From Bradyrhizobium algeriense (lineage in GTDB: Bacteria; Pseudomonadota; Alphaproteobacteria; Rhizobiales; Xanthobacteraceae), in assembly GCF_003062295.1 (NCBI RefSeq), contig NZ_PYCN01000007.1:124001-188000 (forward strand): a DNA stretch of 64,000 nt, in the 5' to 3' direction. The notes beneath the pieces were generated by a model that saw only the letters and a program-made list of their open reading frames with translations, was not told the DNA's origin and searched no databases. Position 1 is the first letter of the stretch; the number at the start of each line of letters is the position of its first letter. Below, piece after piece: positions 1 through 9,259 of the stretch. A program made the position numbers and the translations under genes.

Positions 1-1366
1 CCACCCGCCTGATGACAGGCGAACGGGAACCGAGCACGGACGCATACTTGCCCTGCGCCGCGCGGAACGACTCCCTGGCCGCGGACTCGCTGTCCTGCGA
101 CGTCACCGATACCAGAAAACTGCCTCCACCCTCGGAAGCTGCAGCCGGCGCGGTTTGCGTCGGGTTGGTCGCAGCCACGCGGGTCGACGGCTCCGATTCG
201 CCCGCCTGAGGCGCGAGCGACATCGGCGTGTTGGCGCTGGCATTGGCGGAAGCCGGGTTACGCGCCGGCGGTGCTCCGGGAGCCGGAGCAGCGACGCCGC
301 GCGTCGGCGGCTTCGGCGGCGGCGCGCTGGCGCCTGCCGGGATGCCGCCATTGTCAGCGGCGTCGCCCTTGACGGCGAGCGTCTTGATCCTGCGCGGCTC
401 GTTGTTCGGCATCGTACCGGTGGCGGCAGGCATCGGCGCCGACGGCGATACACTTGAGGCCGGCGGCGGGTTGGCGTTCTGGTTCAACGGCGGAAACACC
501 ACGCGGGGTGCCCCCGAGCGGGAATTGACGTCGACCGGCGTTTCTTCGCGCGACACCAGCTTCTCGCCGCCATCGCCCGACAGCATGCGGTCAGGGTTCT
601 TGGCGGCACTTGCGTCGGACTGCGCCGGCACCACCTTGGTCGGGCTGTTGTCGGCCCTGATGATCGGCGGCTCGCCCGAGCGGGGCGAACCGACAAAGGT
701 GCGATAGGCAAAGGCAGCCCCCGTCCCCACTACGGCCAGCGCCAGCACGGCGGCAACCGTCATCAGGCCGCTCGAGCGCTTCTTCGGCGCAGGCTCTTCC
801 TCATATTCGCCCTGGTAGGCGTAGGGATCGTCCGGATAGGCCGGATCGCGCTGATAGTCGTGCTCGCCGGTCTCTAACCGTCCATACAGCGCATCGTCGT
901 AGCGCGACGGGTCCTGCTGCGGCTCGTCGGCATATTGCTGAGGCTGCTCGTCGTAGTCCTGCGCGGGCGGCGCTTGATACGCGGGCACCTGCGGCGGCTG
1001 GGCTGCGTAGCGATGCAAGGGATGCACCGGCGCCGGCTGGTACTCCGGCTCGTCATCGTATTTCTGCTCGTCATCGTATTTCTGATTGTATTCCTGCGGC
1101 AGCGGCGGCGGAGGCAGCGGGGTTTCGTGGCGCGCGCGCTGCATCCATGCCGGCGGGCTCGGAGGAGCATCGGGCAGCTCTTCCGGCGGATCATATTGCT
1201 GTGGGCGCACGTTGGCCCGCGACTGCAGCGGGCGCGGCGCGGGCTTGGCCGCGGCCCCGAGCGGATCATTCTGCCCGATCAGCCTCGCGAGCTCGGCAAG
1301 CGGATCACTCTCGCCGCGATCTTCGTCGGCGGAGGGAAAAGGTCGGTCCTGATATCGATTAGCCAT
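1..1366 (-). CDS. SPOR domain-containing protein (3' end cut by window edge)
   Basis: An open frame runs on the minus strand from an ATG at 1366 to the left edge without a stop, so about 455 residues are visible and the C-terminus is missing. The first 200 residues are acidic and rich in Pro, Gln and Tyr, as in a cytoplasmic linker. They are followed by a KKR stop-transfer-like cluster and one membrane helix at about 200-225, then a long Pro/Ala/Ser-rich periplasmic stretch. The last visible residues (SFLVSVTSQDSESAA, then KYASVLGSR) match the first half of a SPOR fold, which binds denuded septal peptidoglycan. A role in cell division or wall remodelling is inferred. It lies downstream of argS in the same direction, 117 bp away, and may be cotranscribed with it. 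Confidence 0.85.
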   Translation of the reverse strand, partial: MANRYQDRPFPSADEDRGESDPLAELARLIGQNDPLGAAAKPAPRPLQSRANVRPQQYDPPEELPDAPPSPPAWMQRARHETPLPPPPLPQEYNQKYDDEQKYDDEPEYQPAPVHPLHRYAAQPPQVPAYQAPPAQDYDEQPQQYADEPQQDPSRYDDALYGRLETGEHDYQRDPAYPDDPYAYQGEYEEEPAPKKRSSGLMTVAAVLALAVVGTGAAFAYRTFVGSPRSGEPPIIRADNSPTKVVPAQSDASAAKNPDRMLSGDGGEKLVSREETPVDVNSRSGAPRVVFPPLNQNANPPPASSVSPSAPMPAATGTMPNNEPRRIKTLAVKGDAADNGGIPAGASAPPPKPPTRGVAAPAPGAPPARNPASANASANTPMSLAPQAGESEPSTRVAATNPTQTAPAAASEGGGSFLVSVTSQDSESAARESFRAAQGKYASVLGSRSPVIRRV

Positions 1367-1483
1367 CGTGATGATGCATCCCCTACGGGACAGCGCCAAC
1401 TCGCCATGTCAAACAAACCATGACGAGCGTGGCCCCTGCCAGATACCCCACGAACCCCCATTCGTGAAGGCCTTCGCCCCTGC

Positions 1484-3277
1484 CTACCGCATCTCGGTCG
1501 GGGCGTGGACGCCGAGAACGGCTAAGCCCGATGCCAGAACCGAGACGACGCCCTGAACCATCGCCAGTCGCGCCCTCGTGATCTCTGCATCATTAGTTAT
1601 AATGAAGCGTAAATAGGGCAAATCCCGCCCTTTCGTCCATAACGCATGAAATTCACTGGCCAAATCATATAGATAAAACGCGATTCGGTGCGGCTCATGC
1701 GCCACCGCCGCAGCCTCGATTATTCTGGGATAGAGCGCCAGCCGTTTCAAAAGGTCCAGTTCGGCCGGATCGGTCAGCAGGGCCACCGGGGCGTCCCCCA
1801 GCCAAGCCGACCGGGCGGCATCGTCCTCAGGCAGTTCCGGAACCACCTCGCGGGCATTCTTGAAGATCGAATGGCCGCGGGCATGCCCGTACTGGACGTA
1901 GAAGACGGGGTTGTCCTTCGATTGTTCGAGCACCTTGGCAAGGTCGAAATCGAGCACGGCGTCGTTCTTGCGGAACAGCATCATGAACCGCACCGCATCG
2001 GAGCCGACCTCGTCCACCACTTCGCGCAGCGTGACGAAATCGCCCGAGCGTTTCGACATCTTCACCGGTTCGCCGTTGCGCAAGAGCCGGACCAATTGCA
2101 CGACCTTGACGTCCAGCGTCGCCCTGCCAGAGCTGACCGCTTTTACCGCCGCCTGCATCCGCTTGATGTAACCGCCATGATCGGCGCCAAACACGTCGAT
2201 CATGTCGAGGAAGCCGCGGTCGAACTTGTTCCTGTGATTGGCGATGTCGGCAGCGAAATAGGTGTAGGAGCCGTCCGACTTGATCAGCGGACGGTCGACG
2301 TCATCGCCATAGGCAGTGGCGCGGAACAGCGTCTGGATGCGGTCCTCGTAATCCTCGACCGGCTTGCCCTTCGGCGGTTGCAGGCGGCCTTCGTAGATAT
2401 CACCCTTGGCGCGCAGGAAATCGATGGTCTCGGTGACCTTGTTGTTGCCGGTCTCGATCAGCGACCGCTCCGAGAAGAACACGTCATGCTTGATGTTGAG
2501 CGCGGCGAGATCACCCTTGATCATTTCCATCATCAGGGCGATGGACTTATTGCGGACGATTGGCAGCCATGATGCCTCCGGCATCGCCTTCAAGTTGTCG
2601 CCATGCTCGGCCGCCAGCGCCTGCCCGACCGGCACGAGGTAATCGCCGGGATAGAGCCCTTCCGGAATCTCGCCGATGATTTCGCCAAGCGCTTCCCGGT
2701 AGCGCAGGAATGCCGAGCGCGCGAGCACGTCGACCTGCGCGCCGGCGTCGTTGATGTAATATTCGCGCGTGACGTCGTAGCCGGCAAAGTCAAGCAGACC
2801 GCACAGCGCGTCGCCGAACACGGCGCCGCGGCAGTGACCGACATGCATAGGTCCGGTCGGGTTGGCCGAGACGTATTCGACATTGACCTTGGCGCCGTGG
2901 CCGACCGCGCTTTTGCCGTAAGCCGCGCCTTCGCGCAGCATCGTGAGCAGCTCGGCCGTCCAGACCTCGGGCTTCAAGGTGAGATTGATGAAGCCGGGCC
3001 CCGCGACCTCGACGGAAGCCACCAGATCGTCGGCGCGCAATTTTTCCGCGATTTTATCGGCGAGTTCGCGCGGTTTTGCCTTGGCGTCCTTGGCGAGCAC
3101 CATTGCGGCATTGGTCGCCATGTCGCCATGGCTGGCATCGCGCGGCGGCTCGACCACGACGCGGGAGAAATCGATGCCGGCGGGCCATTGGCCCTCGGCC
3201 GCGAGCGCGGCGCAGATCGCCTGCACGCGCACCAGCGCGTCGGCAAACAGATGTTGTGAAGCTGGCTTGTCGGACAT
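1484..3277 (-). CDS. argS: Arginyl-tRNA synthetase
   Basis: Class I aminoacyl-tRNA synthetase charging tRNA-Arg. The 597-residue length is normal for the bacterial enzyme. The HIGH-type motif appears as HVGH at residues 145-148 after ANPTGPM, and the second signature as KMSKR at about 406-410. The N-terminal 100 residues fit the Arg-tRNA synthetase N-domain that binds the tRNA D-loop, and the helical C-terminus fits the anticodon-binding DALR domain. The start follows the dgt stop by 9 bp on the same strand, so dgt-argS, probably with the SPOR gene, form an operon. Confidence 0.98.
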   Translation of the reverse strand: MSDKPASQHLFADALVRVQAICAALAAEGQWPAGIDFSRVVVEPPRDASHGDMATNAAMVLAKDAKAKPRELADKIAEKLRADDLVASVEVAGPGFINLTLKPEVWTAELLTMLREGAAYGKSAVGHGAKVNVEYVSANPTGPMHVGHCRGAVFGDALCGLLDFAGYDVTREYYINDAGAQVDVLARSAFLRYREALGEIIGEIPEGLYPGDYLVPVGQALAAEHGDNLKAMPEASWLPIVRNKSIALMMEMIKGDLAALNIKHDVFFSERSLIETGNNKVTETIDFLRAKGDIYEGRLQPPKGKPVEDYEDRIQTLFRATAYGDDVDRPLIKSDGSYTYFAADIANHRNKFDRGFLDMIDVFGADHGGYIKRMQAAVKAVSSGRATLDVKVVQLVRLLRNGEPVKMSKRSGDFVTLREVVDEVGSDAVRFMMLFRKNDAVLDFDLAKVLEQSKDNPVFYVQYGHARGHSIFKNAREVVPELPEDDAARSAWLGDAPVALLTDPAELDLLKRLALYPRIIEAAAVAHEPHRIAFYLYDLASEFHALWTKGRDLPYLRFIITNDAEITRARLAMVQGVVSVLASGLAVLGVHAPTEMR

Positions 3278-3286
3278 GGCCGCCGC

Positions 3287-4495
3287 CTAACGCAATTCCG
3301 GGGTCGAGTCAAAAAGCCTTTGGTGCTCGATTAAGGCGAAACGGTCGGTCATCCCAGCGATGAAATTGCCGATCCGGCGGGCCCGCTCGCCCTCGCTCTC
3401 GCGCTCGGTGCCCTCGATCCATTCGGGCGGCAGGTCGCCCGGGGAGGCCTGGTAGCGCGCGAACAGGTCGAACAGGATCCCTTCCGCCTCGCCCATCACC
3501 CGCATGACGCGGTGGTGGCGGTACATATGCAGTTTCAGGAACGCCTTGATCGCGGCTTCCTCCTCGGCGACCGCGGGCGGAAAGGCGATCAGCGGCTGAT
3601 GGTGATGACGGACGTCATGGGCCGATTGCGGCTTCCCCGCCGCAAGCCGCCTGCCCGCCTCCGACATGACCGCCCCGATCATGTAGGAAATCAGCTCGCG
3701 CACCAGTTCCGCGCCGCGCCTGGCGTCGTCGAGATTGGGATAATGCCGGTCGATCTCCTCGATGATCGCTTCGGTGAGCGGCATGACCTTCAAATCATCG
3801 ACGCCGAACAAGCCGGCGCGCAGGCCGTCGTCGATGTCATGGGCGTCATAGGCGATATCGTCGGCAAAGGCCGCGGCCTGTGCCTCCAGCGAGGCGTAAC
3901 TCCACAGCTCCAGATCGAACTTTTGATTGAAATCGGCGATGCCGACCGGAATCCCGCTTTCGCGGTACGGCCCGGCCGGAGCCCCGTCCGGCGCGGTCAG
4001 CGGGCCGTTATGCTTGACGATGCCCTCCAGCGTTTCCCAGGTCAGGTTTAGCCCGTCGAACTCGGGGTACCGATGCTCCAGCGAGGTCACCACCCGCAGC
4101 GCTTGGGCGTTGTGGTCGAAGCCGCCACGGGCGGCGAGGCATTTGTCGAGCGCCCGCTCGCCGGCATGGCCGAATGGGGGATGGCCGAGGTCATGGGCCA
4201 GCGCCAGGGTTTCCGTCAGGTCCTCGTCGAGGCCGAGCTGCCGGGCCAGCGCGCGGGCGATCTGCGCCACTTCCAGCGAATGGGTCAGCCGGGTGCGGTA
4301 ATGGTCGCCCTCGTGGAACACGAACACCTGGGTCTTGTGCTTGAGGCGGCGGAACGCGGTGGAATGGATAACCCGGTCGCAATCCCGCCGGAACGGGCTG
4401 CGGGTTCGGCTCGGCGGCTCCGCAAACAGCCGGCCGCGGCTGGAATCGGGATCGCAGCCATAAAGCGCGCGGGGGGCAGCCATTCCGACCGACAC
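3287..4495 (-). CDS. dgt: dGTPase-like HD-domain triphosphohydrolase
   Basis: Deoxyguanosinetriphosphate triphosphohydrolase-like protein of 402 residues, which would hydrolyse dNTPs to deoxynucleoside and triphosphate. The HD metal site is visible: [10 protein letters not shown] gives His72, [10 protein letters not shown] gives the His-Asp pair at 101-102 and two further His, and a distal Asp lies in [12 protein letters not shown]. This is the dGTPase type 2 arrangement common in alphaproteobacteria. It is the first gene of the dgt-argS cluster and diverges from erpA across a 104 bp intergenic region. Substrate choice among dNTPs cannot be told from sequence. Confidence 0.95.
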   Translation of the reverse strand: MSVGMAAPRALYGCDPDSSRGRLFAEPPSRTRSPFRRDCDRVIHSTAFRRLKHKTQVFVFHEGDHYRTRLTHSLEVAQIARALARQLGLDEDLTETLALAHDLGHPPFGHAGERALDKCLAARGGFDHNAQALRVVTSLEHRYPEFDGLNLTWETLEGIVKHNGPLTAPDGAPAGPYRESGIPVGIADFNQKFDLELWSYASLEAQAAAFADDIAYDAHDIDDGLRAGLFGVDDLKVMPLTEAIIEEIDRHYPNLDDARRGAELVRELISYMIGAVMSEAGRRLAAGKPQSAHDVRHHHQPLIAFPPAVAEEEAAIKAFLKLHMYRHHRVMRVMGEAEGILFDLFARYQASPGDLPPEWIEGTERESEGERARRIGNFIAGMTDRFALIEHQRLFDSTPELR

Positions 4496-4516
4496 GATTT
4501 TTTAGTCCTTATCCAT

Positions 4517-4545
4517 TTGATTCCACGGGATTACACACTTAACTA
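4517..4545 (+). promoter_or_regulatory. Candidate sigma-70 promoter for erpA
   Basis: TTGATT at 4517-4522 and TAACTA at 4540-4545 are separated by exactly 17 nt and lie 55 bp upstream of the erpA ATG, in the dgt/erpA divergent region. Both boxes are imperfect, so this is a prediction only. Confidence 0.4.
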
Positions 4546-4599
4546 TGTATGACGCCCCATACCAAATGAATTGGGTATGACGGGGCCGGAGAGCATGCC

Positions 4600-4929
4600 A
4601 TGACCACTGCCATCACCGTCAGCGAGCGGGCCGCCCGCCGCATCGGCGAAATCCTTAAAGTCGAAGGCGACGGCGCCATGCTGCGCATCTCCGTCGAGGG
4701 CGGCGGCTGCTCCGGCTTCCAGTACAAATTCGATGTCGACCATGCCAAGGCCGAGGACGACCTCGTGATCGCGCGCGAGGGCGCGGTGGTGCTGGTCGAT
4801 CCGGCCTCGGTGCCATTCCTCGCCGGCTCCGAAGTCGATTTCGTGGATGACCTGATCGGCGCCTCGTTCCGCGTGGTCAATCCGAATGCCACGGCGTCGT
4901 GCGGTTGCGGGACGAGTTTTTCGGTCTGA
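4600..4929 (+). CDS. erpA: Iron-sulfur cluster insertion protein, A-type carrier
   Basis: A-type Fe-S carrier of the HesB/IscA/ErpA family, 109 residues, which receives clusters from a scaffold and passes them to apo-enzymes. The three cluster-binding cysteines are present: Cys37 in GGGCSGF, and Cys101 and Cys103 in the C-terminal CGCG motif. No isc or suf gene is adjacent, as expected for an ErpA-type orphan. It is monocistronic, with a candidate promoter just upstream and a palindromic repeat downstream. IscA is the alternative name; the family is certain, the subtype less so. Confidence 0.95.
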   Translation: MTTAITVSERAARRIGEILKVEGDGAMLRISVEGGGCSGFQYKFDVDHAKAEDDLVIAREGAVVLVDPASVPFLAGSEVDFVDDLIGASFRVVNPNATASCGCGTSFSV

Positions 4930-5000
4930 GAATCTTGTAGCCCGGATGCGGTTATCATGTCCCGCGAAGGTGAGCTATCCAGCGCGCCGCGGCCCATCCA

Positions 5001-5078
5001 CGTCATTGCGAGCGCAGCGAAGCAATCCATAGCGCCACACGCGGAGACATGGATTGCTTCGCTGCGCTCGCAATGACG
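5001..5078. repeat. Palindromic dispersed repeat, CATTGCGAG family, copy 1
   Basis: A perfect 30-bp inverted repeat (5001-5030 and 5049-5078) around an 18-nt loop. It begins with CGTCATTGCGAGCGC and ends with its complement. Closely related copies lie at 32265-32343 and, in mosaic form, at 27302-27447. It sits between erpA and the lysR gene, where a transcript could fold it into a terminator-like hairpin. It may be a REP or MITE-like element. Confidence 0.9.
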
Positions 5079-5088
5079 GCTGGGCGCT

Positions 5089-5994
5089 CTACGCCTCGCC
5101 CGCGTAGCGCGACAAATCGGCTTTCAACATCGCCAGCATGTCATCCCTTACCGGATCACGCGTTCCCCGCGCGAAGACAGCCGCCAGCGGCAGCTTGTTC
5201 ATATCGGAGGCTGCAAGGCGGATGAAGCGGACGCCGCGCGTTGCCATGCGCGAGGTCCAGCGCGGGACGATGGCGACGCCCAATCCTGCGGAGACCAGAT
5301 TGACGATGGTCTGCTTTTCATCGGCGATCTGGGCGACGCGCGCCTCGCATCCGGCTTCGGCGAACAGTTTCATGGTGAGATCATGGCTGTGCGGACGCGA
5401 GCGGCGTTCGGGCACGATCAACGGCGCATTCTCGAGATCGGCGATGGTCACGCGCCTCCGCGAAGCCAGCGGATGACGCTCGGCGACTGCGACGACGGCC
5501 GTCTCGTGCAGCAGGAACAGAAACTCCAGCCGCTTGTCGGGCCGCTCCGGCGGACGCACGAAGGCGAGATCGAGCCGGCCGGACAACAGACGCGGCAGCA
5601 GGCGGACCGTCTTCTCCTCGACCAGTTGCACCGTGACATCGGGCTGCCGCTTGCGAAAATCATGGAGCAGCCGGGGCAGCAGGCCAGCGGCGGCGCTGTC
5701 GATGGCGCCGACGCGAATGATCGCTGCCCGTTTGCGGCCGCGCGTGCGAAAACGGCCGGCCAGCGCATCGGCCTGCGCCAGCAACGTTCGCGCTTCCTTC
5801 AGCAGCACAGCGCCATCGTCCGTCAGCGCGACGCTTCGCGTCGTGCGCGTCATCAGCCGCGTGCCGAGATCGTCTTCGAGCAAGCGGATGAAGCGGCCGA
5901 GCGCCGACGGCAGCATGTCAAGCCGCTGCGCCGCCCTGCCGAAATGCAATTCCTCGGCCGCCGCCACGAAGCAGCGCAAGTGATGTAGGTCCAT
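5089..5994 (-). CDS. LysR family transcriptional regulator
   Basis: A 301-residue LysR-type regulator. The N-terminal winged helix-turn-helix is clear ([28 protein letters not shown] style, residues 1-60), followed by the periplasmic-binding-like effector domain (about 90-290). It diverges from the dehydrogenase/Bug pair with a 111-bp intergenic region that carries a TTATA-N11-TATAA dyad. It most likely controls that pair in response to a dicarboxylate such as tartrate or malate; the ligand is an inference from the neighbours. Confidence 0.93.
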   Translation of the reverse strand: MDLHHLRCFVAAAEELHFGRAAQRLDMLPSALGRFIRLLEDDLGTRLMTRTTRSVALTDDGAVLLKEARTLLAQADALAGRFRTRGRKRAAIIRVGAIDSAAAGLLPRLLHDFRKRQPDVTVQLVEEKTVRLLPRLLSGRLDLAFVRPPERPDKRLEFLFLLHETAVVAVAERHPLASRRRVTIADLENAPLIVPERRSRPHSHDLTMKLFAEAGCEARVAQIADEKQTIVNLVSAGLGVAIVPRWTSRMATRGVRFIRLAASDMNKLPLAAVFARGTRDPVRDDMLAMLKADLSRYAGEA

Positions 5995-6012
5995 CGGTCC
6001 TCCCGTCTTGGA

Positions 6013-6033
6013 TTATATCAATTTTTTGTATAA
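6013..6033. promoter_or_regulatory. Candidate LysR operator
   Basis: TTATA at 6013-6017 and TATAA at 6029-6033 form a perfect dyad with an 11-nt gap, the classic T-N11-A geometry of LysR-type binding sites. It lies 19 bp upstream of the lysR start and 73 bp upstream of the divergent dehydrogenase gene. Confidence 0.55.
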
Positions 6034-6105
6034 ACGCGAGGCAATTGCCTCCCCTCGTCCGAGGCCGCAAGCTCTCGCGCTGCAAGCTGGTTCAGGGAGA
6101 TTTCG

Positions 6106-7179
6106 ATGCGTGAATATTCAATCGCGGCAATTCCGGCCGACGGGATCGGTCCCGAGGTCATCGCCGCCGGCGTCACGGCGCTGGAGAGCCTCCAGAAGCG
6201 CCTGGGCGATGTGAAATTCAACGTCGAAACCTTCGATTGGGGTTCCGCCTATTACCGCAAGCACGGCGTGATGATGCCTGCGGATGCGCTCACCACGCTG
6301 AAGAAATTCGACGCGATCTATTTCGGCGCGGTCGGCGCGCCCGATGTTCCTGATCACATCACGCTGTGGGGCCTGCGCCTGCCGATCTGCCAGGGTTTTG
6401 ACCAATACGCCAATGTCCGGCCGACCCGGATCCTGCCCGGCATCACCTCGCCGCTGCGCCATGCCGGCCCCGGCGATCTCGACTGGGTGATCGTGCGCGA
6501 AAACTCCGAAGGCGAATATGCCGGCTGCGGCGGGCGGGTGCATCGCGGCCTGCCGGAGGAAGTCGGCACCGAAGTCGCCGTCTTCACCCGCGTCGGGGTC
6601 CAGCGCATCATGCGCTACGCCTTCAAGCTGGCGCAGTCGCGCCCGCGAAAATTCCTCACCGTGGTTACAAAATCGAATGCGCAGCGGCACGGCATGGTGA
6701 TGTGGGACGAGATCGCCGACGAGGTCTCGAAGGAATTCCCAGATGTCACCTGGGACAAGATGCTGGTCGATGCGATGACGGTGCGGATGACGCTGAAGCC
6801 GCAGAGTCTCGATACCATCGTGGCGACCAACCTCCACGCCGACATCCTCTCCGACCTCGCCGGCGCGCTGGCCGGCAGCCTCGGCGTGGCCCCGACCGCG
6901 AACATCGATCCCGAGCGGCGCTTTCCTTCGATGTTCGAGCCGATCCATGGCTCGGCATTCGATATCACCGGCAAGGGTATCGCGAATCCGGTCGCGAGCT
7001 TCTGGACCGCATCGCAGATGCTCGATCACCTCGGCGAGGCGGAAGCTTCGGCGCGGCTGATGCGCGCCGTGGAGCAGGTCACAGGCGCCGGCATCACCAC
7101 GCCCGATGTCGGCGGTAACGCCACGACGAAGGATGTCACCGCGGCGGTGGTGGACGCGATCCATAGCTCCAACGTGTGA
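6106..7179 (+). CDS. ttuC: Tartrate dehydrogenase / isopropylmalate dehydrogenase family
   Basis: NAD-dependent beta-decarboxylating dehydrogenase of 357 residues. Family signatures are the substrate-binding RENSEGEYAG and SNAQRHGMVMWDE segments, the metal-binding Asp region NLHADILSDLAGALAGSLG, and the adenine-loop GSAFDITGKGIANPVA. Similarity is greatest to TtuC-type enzymes acting on tartrate or D-malate rather than LeuB, because the loop before RENSEGEY has the LRLPICQGFDQYANVRP pattern. A GGGAGA Shine-Dalgarno lies 6 nt before the ATG. Its partner downstream is a Bug solute receptor, suggesting uptake and oxidation of an organic acid. A D-malate dehydrogenase role is equally possible. 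Confidence 0.85.
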   Translation: MREYSIAAIPADGIGPEVIAAGVTALESLQKRLGDVKFNVETFDWGSAYYRKHGVMMPADALTTLKKFDAIYFGAVGAPDVPDHITLWGLRLPICQGFDQYANVRPTRILPGITSPLRHAGPGDLDWVIVRENSEGEYAGCGGRVHRGLPEEVGTEVAVFTRVGVQRIMRYAFKLAQSRPRKFLTVVTKSNAQRHGMVMWDEIADEVSKEFPDVTWDKMLVDAMTVRMTLKPQSLDTIVATNLHADILSDLAGALAGSLGVAPTANIDPERRFPSMFEPIHGSAFDITGKGIANPVASFWTASQMLDHLGEAEASARLMRAVEQVTGAGITTPDVGGNATTKDVTAAVVDAIHSSNV

Positions 7180-7263
7180 CGGCCGGTCACCCGGCCATGA
7201 CGGATCGATCGCGAGGCAAAAAGCCCGCGAGACAAATCAGAACAAGACCCCAGGGAGGCGTTA

Positions 7264-8238
7264 ATGCAAATGAAGAAGACAGCCGCCATTGCGCTCGCAT
7301 TCGCCATGGTCAGTTCCGCAGGCCTCGCGCAAAACTATCCGAACCGGCCGATCACGTTGCTGGTCCCCTTCGCCGCCGGCGGCGCCACCGACACGGTGGC
7401 GCGGGTGACTGCGCAATCGATGTCGAAACTCCTGGGCCAGACCATCGTCATCGAAAACGCGACGGGCGCCGGCGGCACGATCGCAGCCACCCGGGCCTCG
7501 CGCGCCGAACCTGACGGCTATACGCTGATGATCCACCATATCGGCATCTCCACGGCGGCCACGCTGTACCGCAAGCTGCCCTATGACACCAAGACGGCGT
7601 TCGCGCCGATCGGTCTCGTCACCAATGCGCCGATGACGATCATCGGCCGTCCCGATCTGCCGCCGAACACGCTTTCCGAGCTTGTCACCTACATCAAGGC
7701 CAATGGCGACAAGATGACCTTTGCCAATGCAGGCCTTGGCGCCGCATCGCATCTCTGCGGCATGCTGTTCATGACCGCGGTCGGCAAGGAAATCCTTACC
7801 GTGCCCTATAAGGGCAATGCGCCCATCATGAACGATCTGATCGGCAAGCAGATCGACCTCTCCTGCGACCAGACCACCAATACCACGGCGCCGATCGCCT
7901 CGAAGCTGGTCAAAGCCTACGCCATCACCACGAAGTCGCGCCTCGGGTCGATGCCCGACCTTCCGAGCGCGGATGAAGGCGGCTTGAAGGGCTTTGAAGT
8001 CGGCGCATGGCACGGCATCTATGCGCCGAAGGGCACGCCTGACGAAATCATTCAGAAATTGTCCAAGACGTTGCAGGAGGCGCTGCGGGACCCGGACCTG
8101 GTGAAGCGATTCAACGACATCAACACGGAACCTGTCCCGCAGGATCAGGCCACGCCCGCTGCGCTGAAGGCACAATTAATCAGCGAGGTCGACCGCTGGG
8201 CGCCGATCATCCGCGCAGCCAACCAGTTCGCGGATTGA
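7264..8238 (+). CDS. Bug family tripartite tricarboxylate transporter receptor
   Basis: Periplasmic solute receptor of the Bug/TctC family, 324 residues. A signal peptide spans residues 1-22, ending in AGLAQ. It is followed by the family hallmark YPNRPITLLVPFAAGGATDTVAR and the carboxylate-binding loop ENATGAGGTIAA. GGAGG lies 5 nt before the first ATG, which decides the start. No TctA/TctB membrane subunits are nearby, which is usual for Bug proteins. It is 84 bp downstream of the dehydrogenase and probably cotranscribed. The substrate is presumably a dicarboxylate. The 3' end is adjacent to fragments of a duplicated region. Confidence 0.93.
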   Translation: MQMKKTAAIALAFAMVSSAGLAQNYPNRPITLLVPFAAGGATDTVARVTAQSMSKLLGQTIVIENATGAGGTIAATRASRAEPDGYTLMIHHIGISTAATLYRKLPYDTKTAFAPIGLVTNAPMTIIGRPDLPPNTLSELVTYIKANGDKMTFANAGLGAASHLCGMLFMTAVGKEILTVPYKGNAPIMNDLIGKQIDLSCDQTTNTTAPIASKLVKAYAITTKSRLGSMPDLPSADEGGLKGFEVGAWHGIYAPKGTPDEIIQKLSKTLQEALRDPDLVKRFNDINTEPVPQDQATPAALKAQLISEVDRWAPIIRAANQFAD

Positions 8239-8345
8239 GGCGTTTCCTCAAACCGTGCGGCCGTCGCCTCAGCGCTCGTTGATCCCGGTGCCGGAGCCGA
8301 GCGGGAAACGATCGGGATTGCGCTCGAACAGCGCGCGCCTCACGG
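8229..8345 (-). pseudogene. Amidohydrolase 3'-end fragment, decayed duplicate
   Basis: The stretch 8270-8340 closely matches 9379-9444, which encodes the WVNERW...LLGSDT region of the intact amidohydrolase on the minus strand. In this copy the coding end jumps directly from CTCAGCGCTCG (as at the amidohydrolase stop) into CAGCGCTCGTTGA (as near 9380). The roughly 110 bp between these two short direct repeats are lost. No start or complete frame remains. It directly follows the Bug gene and so looks like the remnant of a duplicated bug-amidohydrolase junction. Confidence 0.7.
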
Positions 8346-8382
8346 CATCAAAGTGGCGGAGGCGCGTCTGGTGTAAGGCCTC

Positions 8383-8859
8383 TTACGTACCGGGCGTTTT
8401 AACGACCAGTTTTATGTTCAAGAGGTTGACGCCCTTGAACGGGTTCGGCGCGCTTTCGATGGTGCCCGTGCCCGTAGCGTTCGCATAGGCACCCGTGCCC
8501 GAGAGGATCGTATATTCGCCGTTTGACCGGCCGTCTTTGACTGCGCCGGTGTAACGCGCCGTAATCGAGCCTTCCTCGAACGTGTAGGTGCTGTAGCCGT
8601 AGTAGGGTCCCGAGCCTTTGAGCGAGTCTGCGGAATGGACGAACTCTTTCACCCCGATACGGCCGTCCTTGAAGACGGCGACGCCGAACAATTTGCCGGA
8701 CATGACCGTCTGTCCTTCGACGTTTGCTGCCTCTGTTACCTTGACATCGATAGGCTTGGTGATGAGCTTGAACTCTAGCACCTGCTCTCCGGCTAGAGCG
8801 GTCGACGCCGCAATGACCAGTGCCACGCCAGAAAGGAAAACGGCGAGAGATTTGCGCAT
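8383..8859 (-). CDS. Secreted allene oxide cyclase/dirigent-like barrel protein
   Basis: A 158-residue secreted protein. The ATG at 8859 follows an AGGAG box and begins a signal peptide of about 23 residues ending in STALAG. An upstream in-frame ATG would add 28 residues without a ribosome-binding site. The mature part is beta-rich with the pattern GPYYGYSTYTFEEGSI...GEYTILSGTGAYANATGTGTI. This resembles the allene oxide cyclase / dirigent eight-stranded barrel fold, in which the GxGxYxxAxG segment recurs. No enzymatic residues can be assigned. It sits alone between duplicated fragments and may have arrived with the insertion that separated them. Confidence 0.75.
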   Translation of the reverse strand: MRKSLAVFLSGVALVIAASTALAGEQVLEFKLITKPIDVKVTEAANVEGQTVMSGKLFGVAVFKDGRIGVKEFVHSADSLKGSGPYYGYSTYTFEEGSITARYTGAVKDGRSNGEYTILSGTGAYANATGTGTIESAPNPFKGVNLLNIKLVVKTPGT

Positions 8860-9259
8860 AGGCTTCTCCTCCGCTTGCTGGTTGAAATGTGGAATGCTTG
8901 CCGTGCCTCGCCAGTTGCCGACGTTCTTGGGACTGTCCAGCATGCAGGCTCGGACACGACTATAGGTCTTAGCGACGGAAGAAAGGTTCAGCGCTTGATC
9001 CCATGATCTTCACCAACCGGGGGCGGTCCCAAAAAGCAATTCCATGCCAATTCAATGGCCCTGGAAACCTCCGGAAACCTCCTGTGTTCTGCCTTTTCGG
9101 CGACAACCCGCCTTCACAGCGTGGGAACCGCCGCGCCCTCGGCGTCCCAAAGAACGTCGCTGTGCGTAAGATCACCTCGGAATTTCGATTCGACGGTATC
9201 GCCGGATACGGGCTTTTGGCTGCGAGTTTGCGGATTGAGGCGACCTTCACGCCTCGCGC
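8860..9259. other. 400-bp non-coding gap with remnant of a bug gene 3' end
   Basis: No intact gene is seen. At 9200-9240 on the plus strand the codons read IRAFGCEFAD and then a stop. This mirrors the end of the intact Bug receptor (IRAANQFAD, stop at 8238), and the 13 bases GCGGATTGAGGCG are shared exactly at both places. A stretch reading GVPKNV at about 9140 may be a further relic of the conserved PKGTP segment. The rest shows nothing I recognise. Confidence 0.5.
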
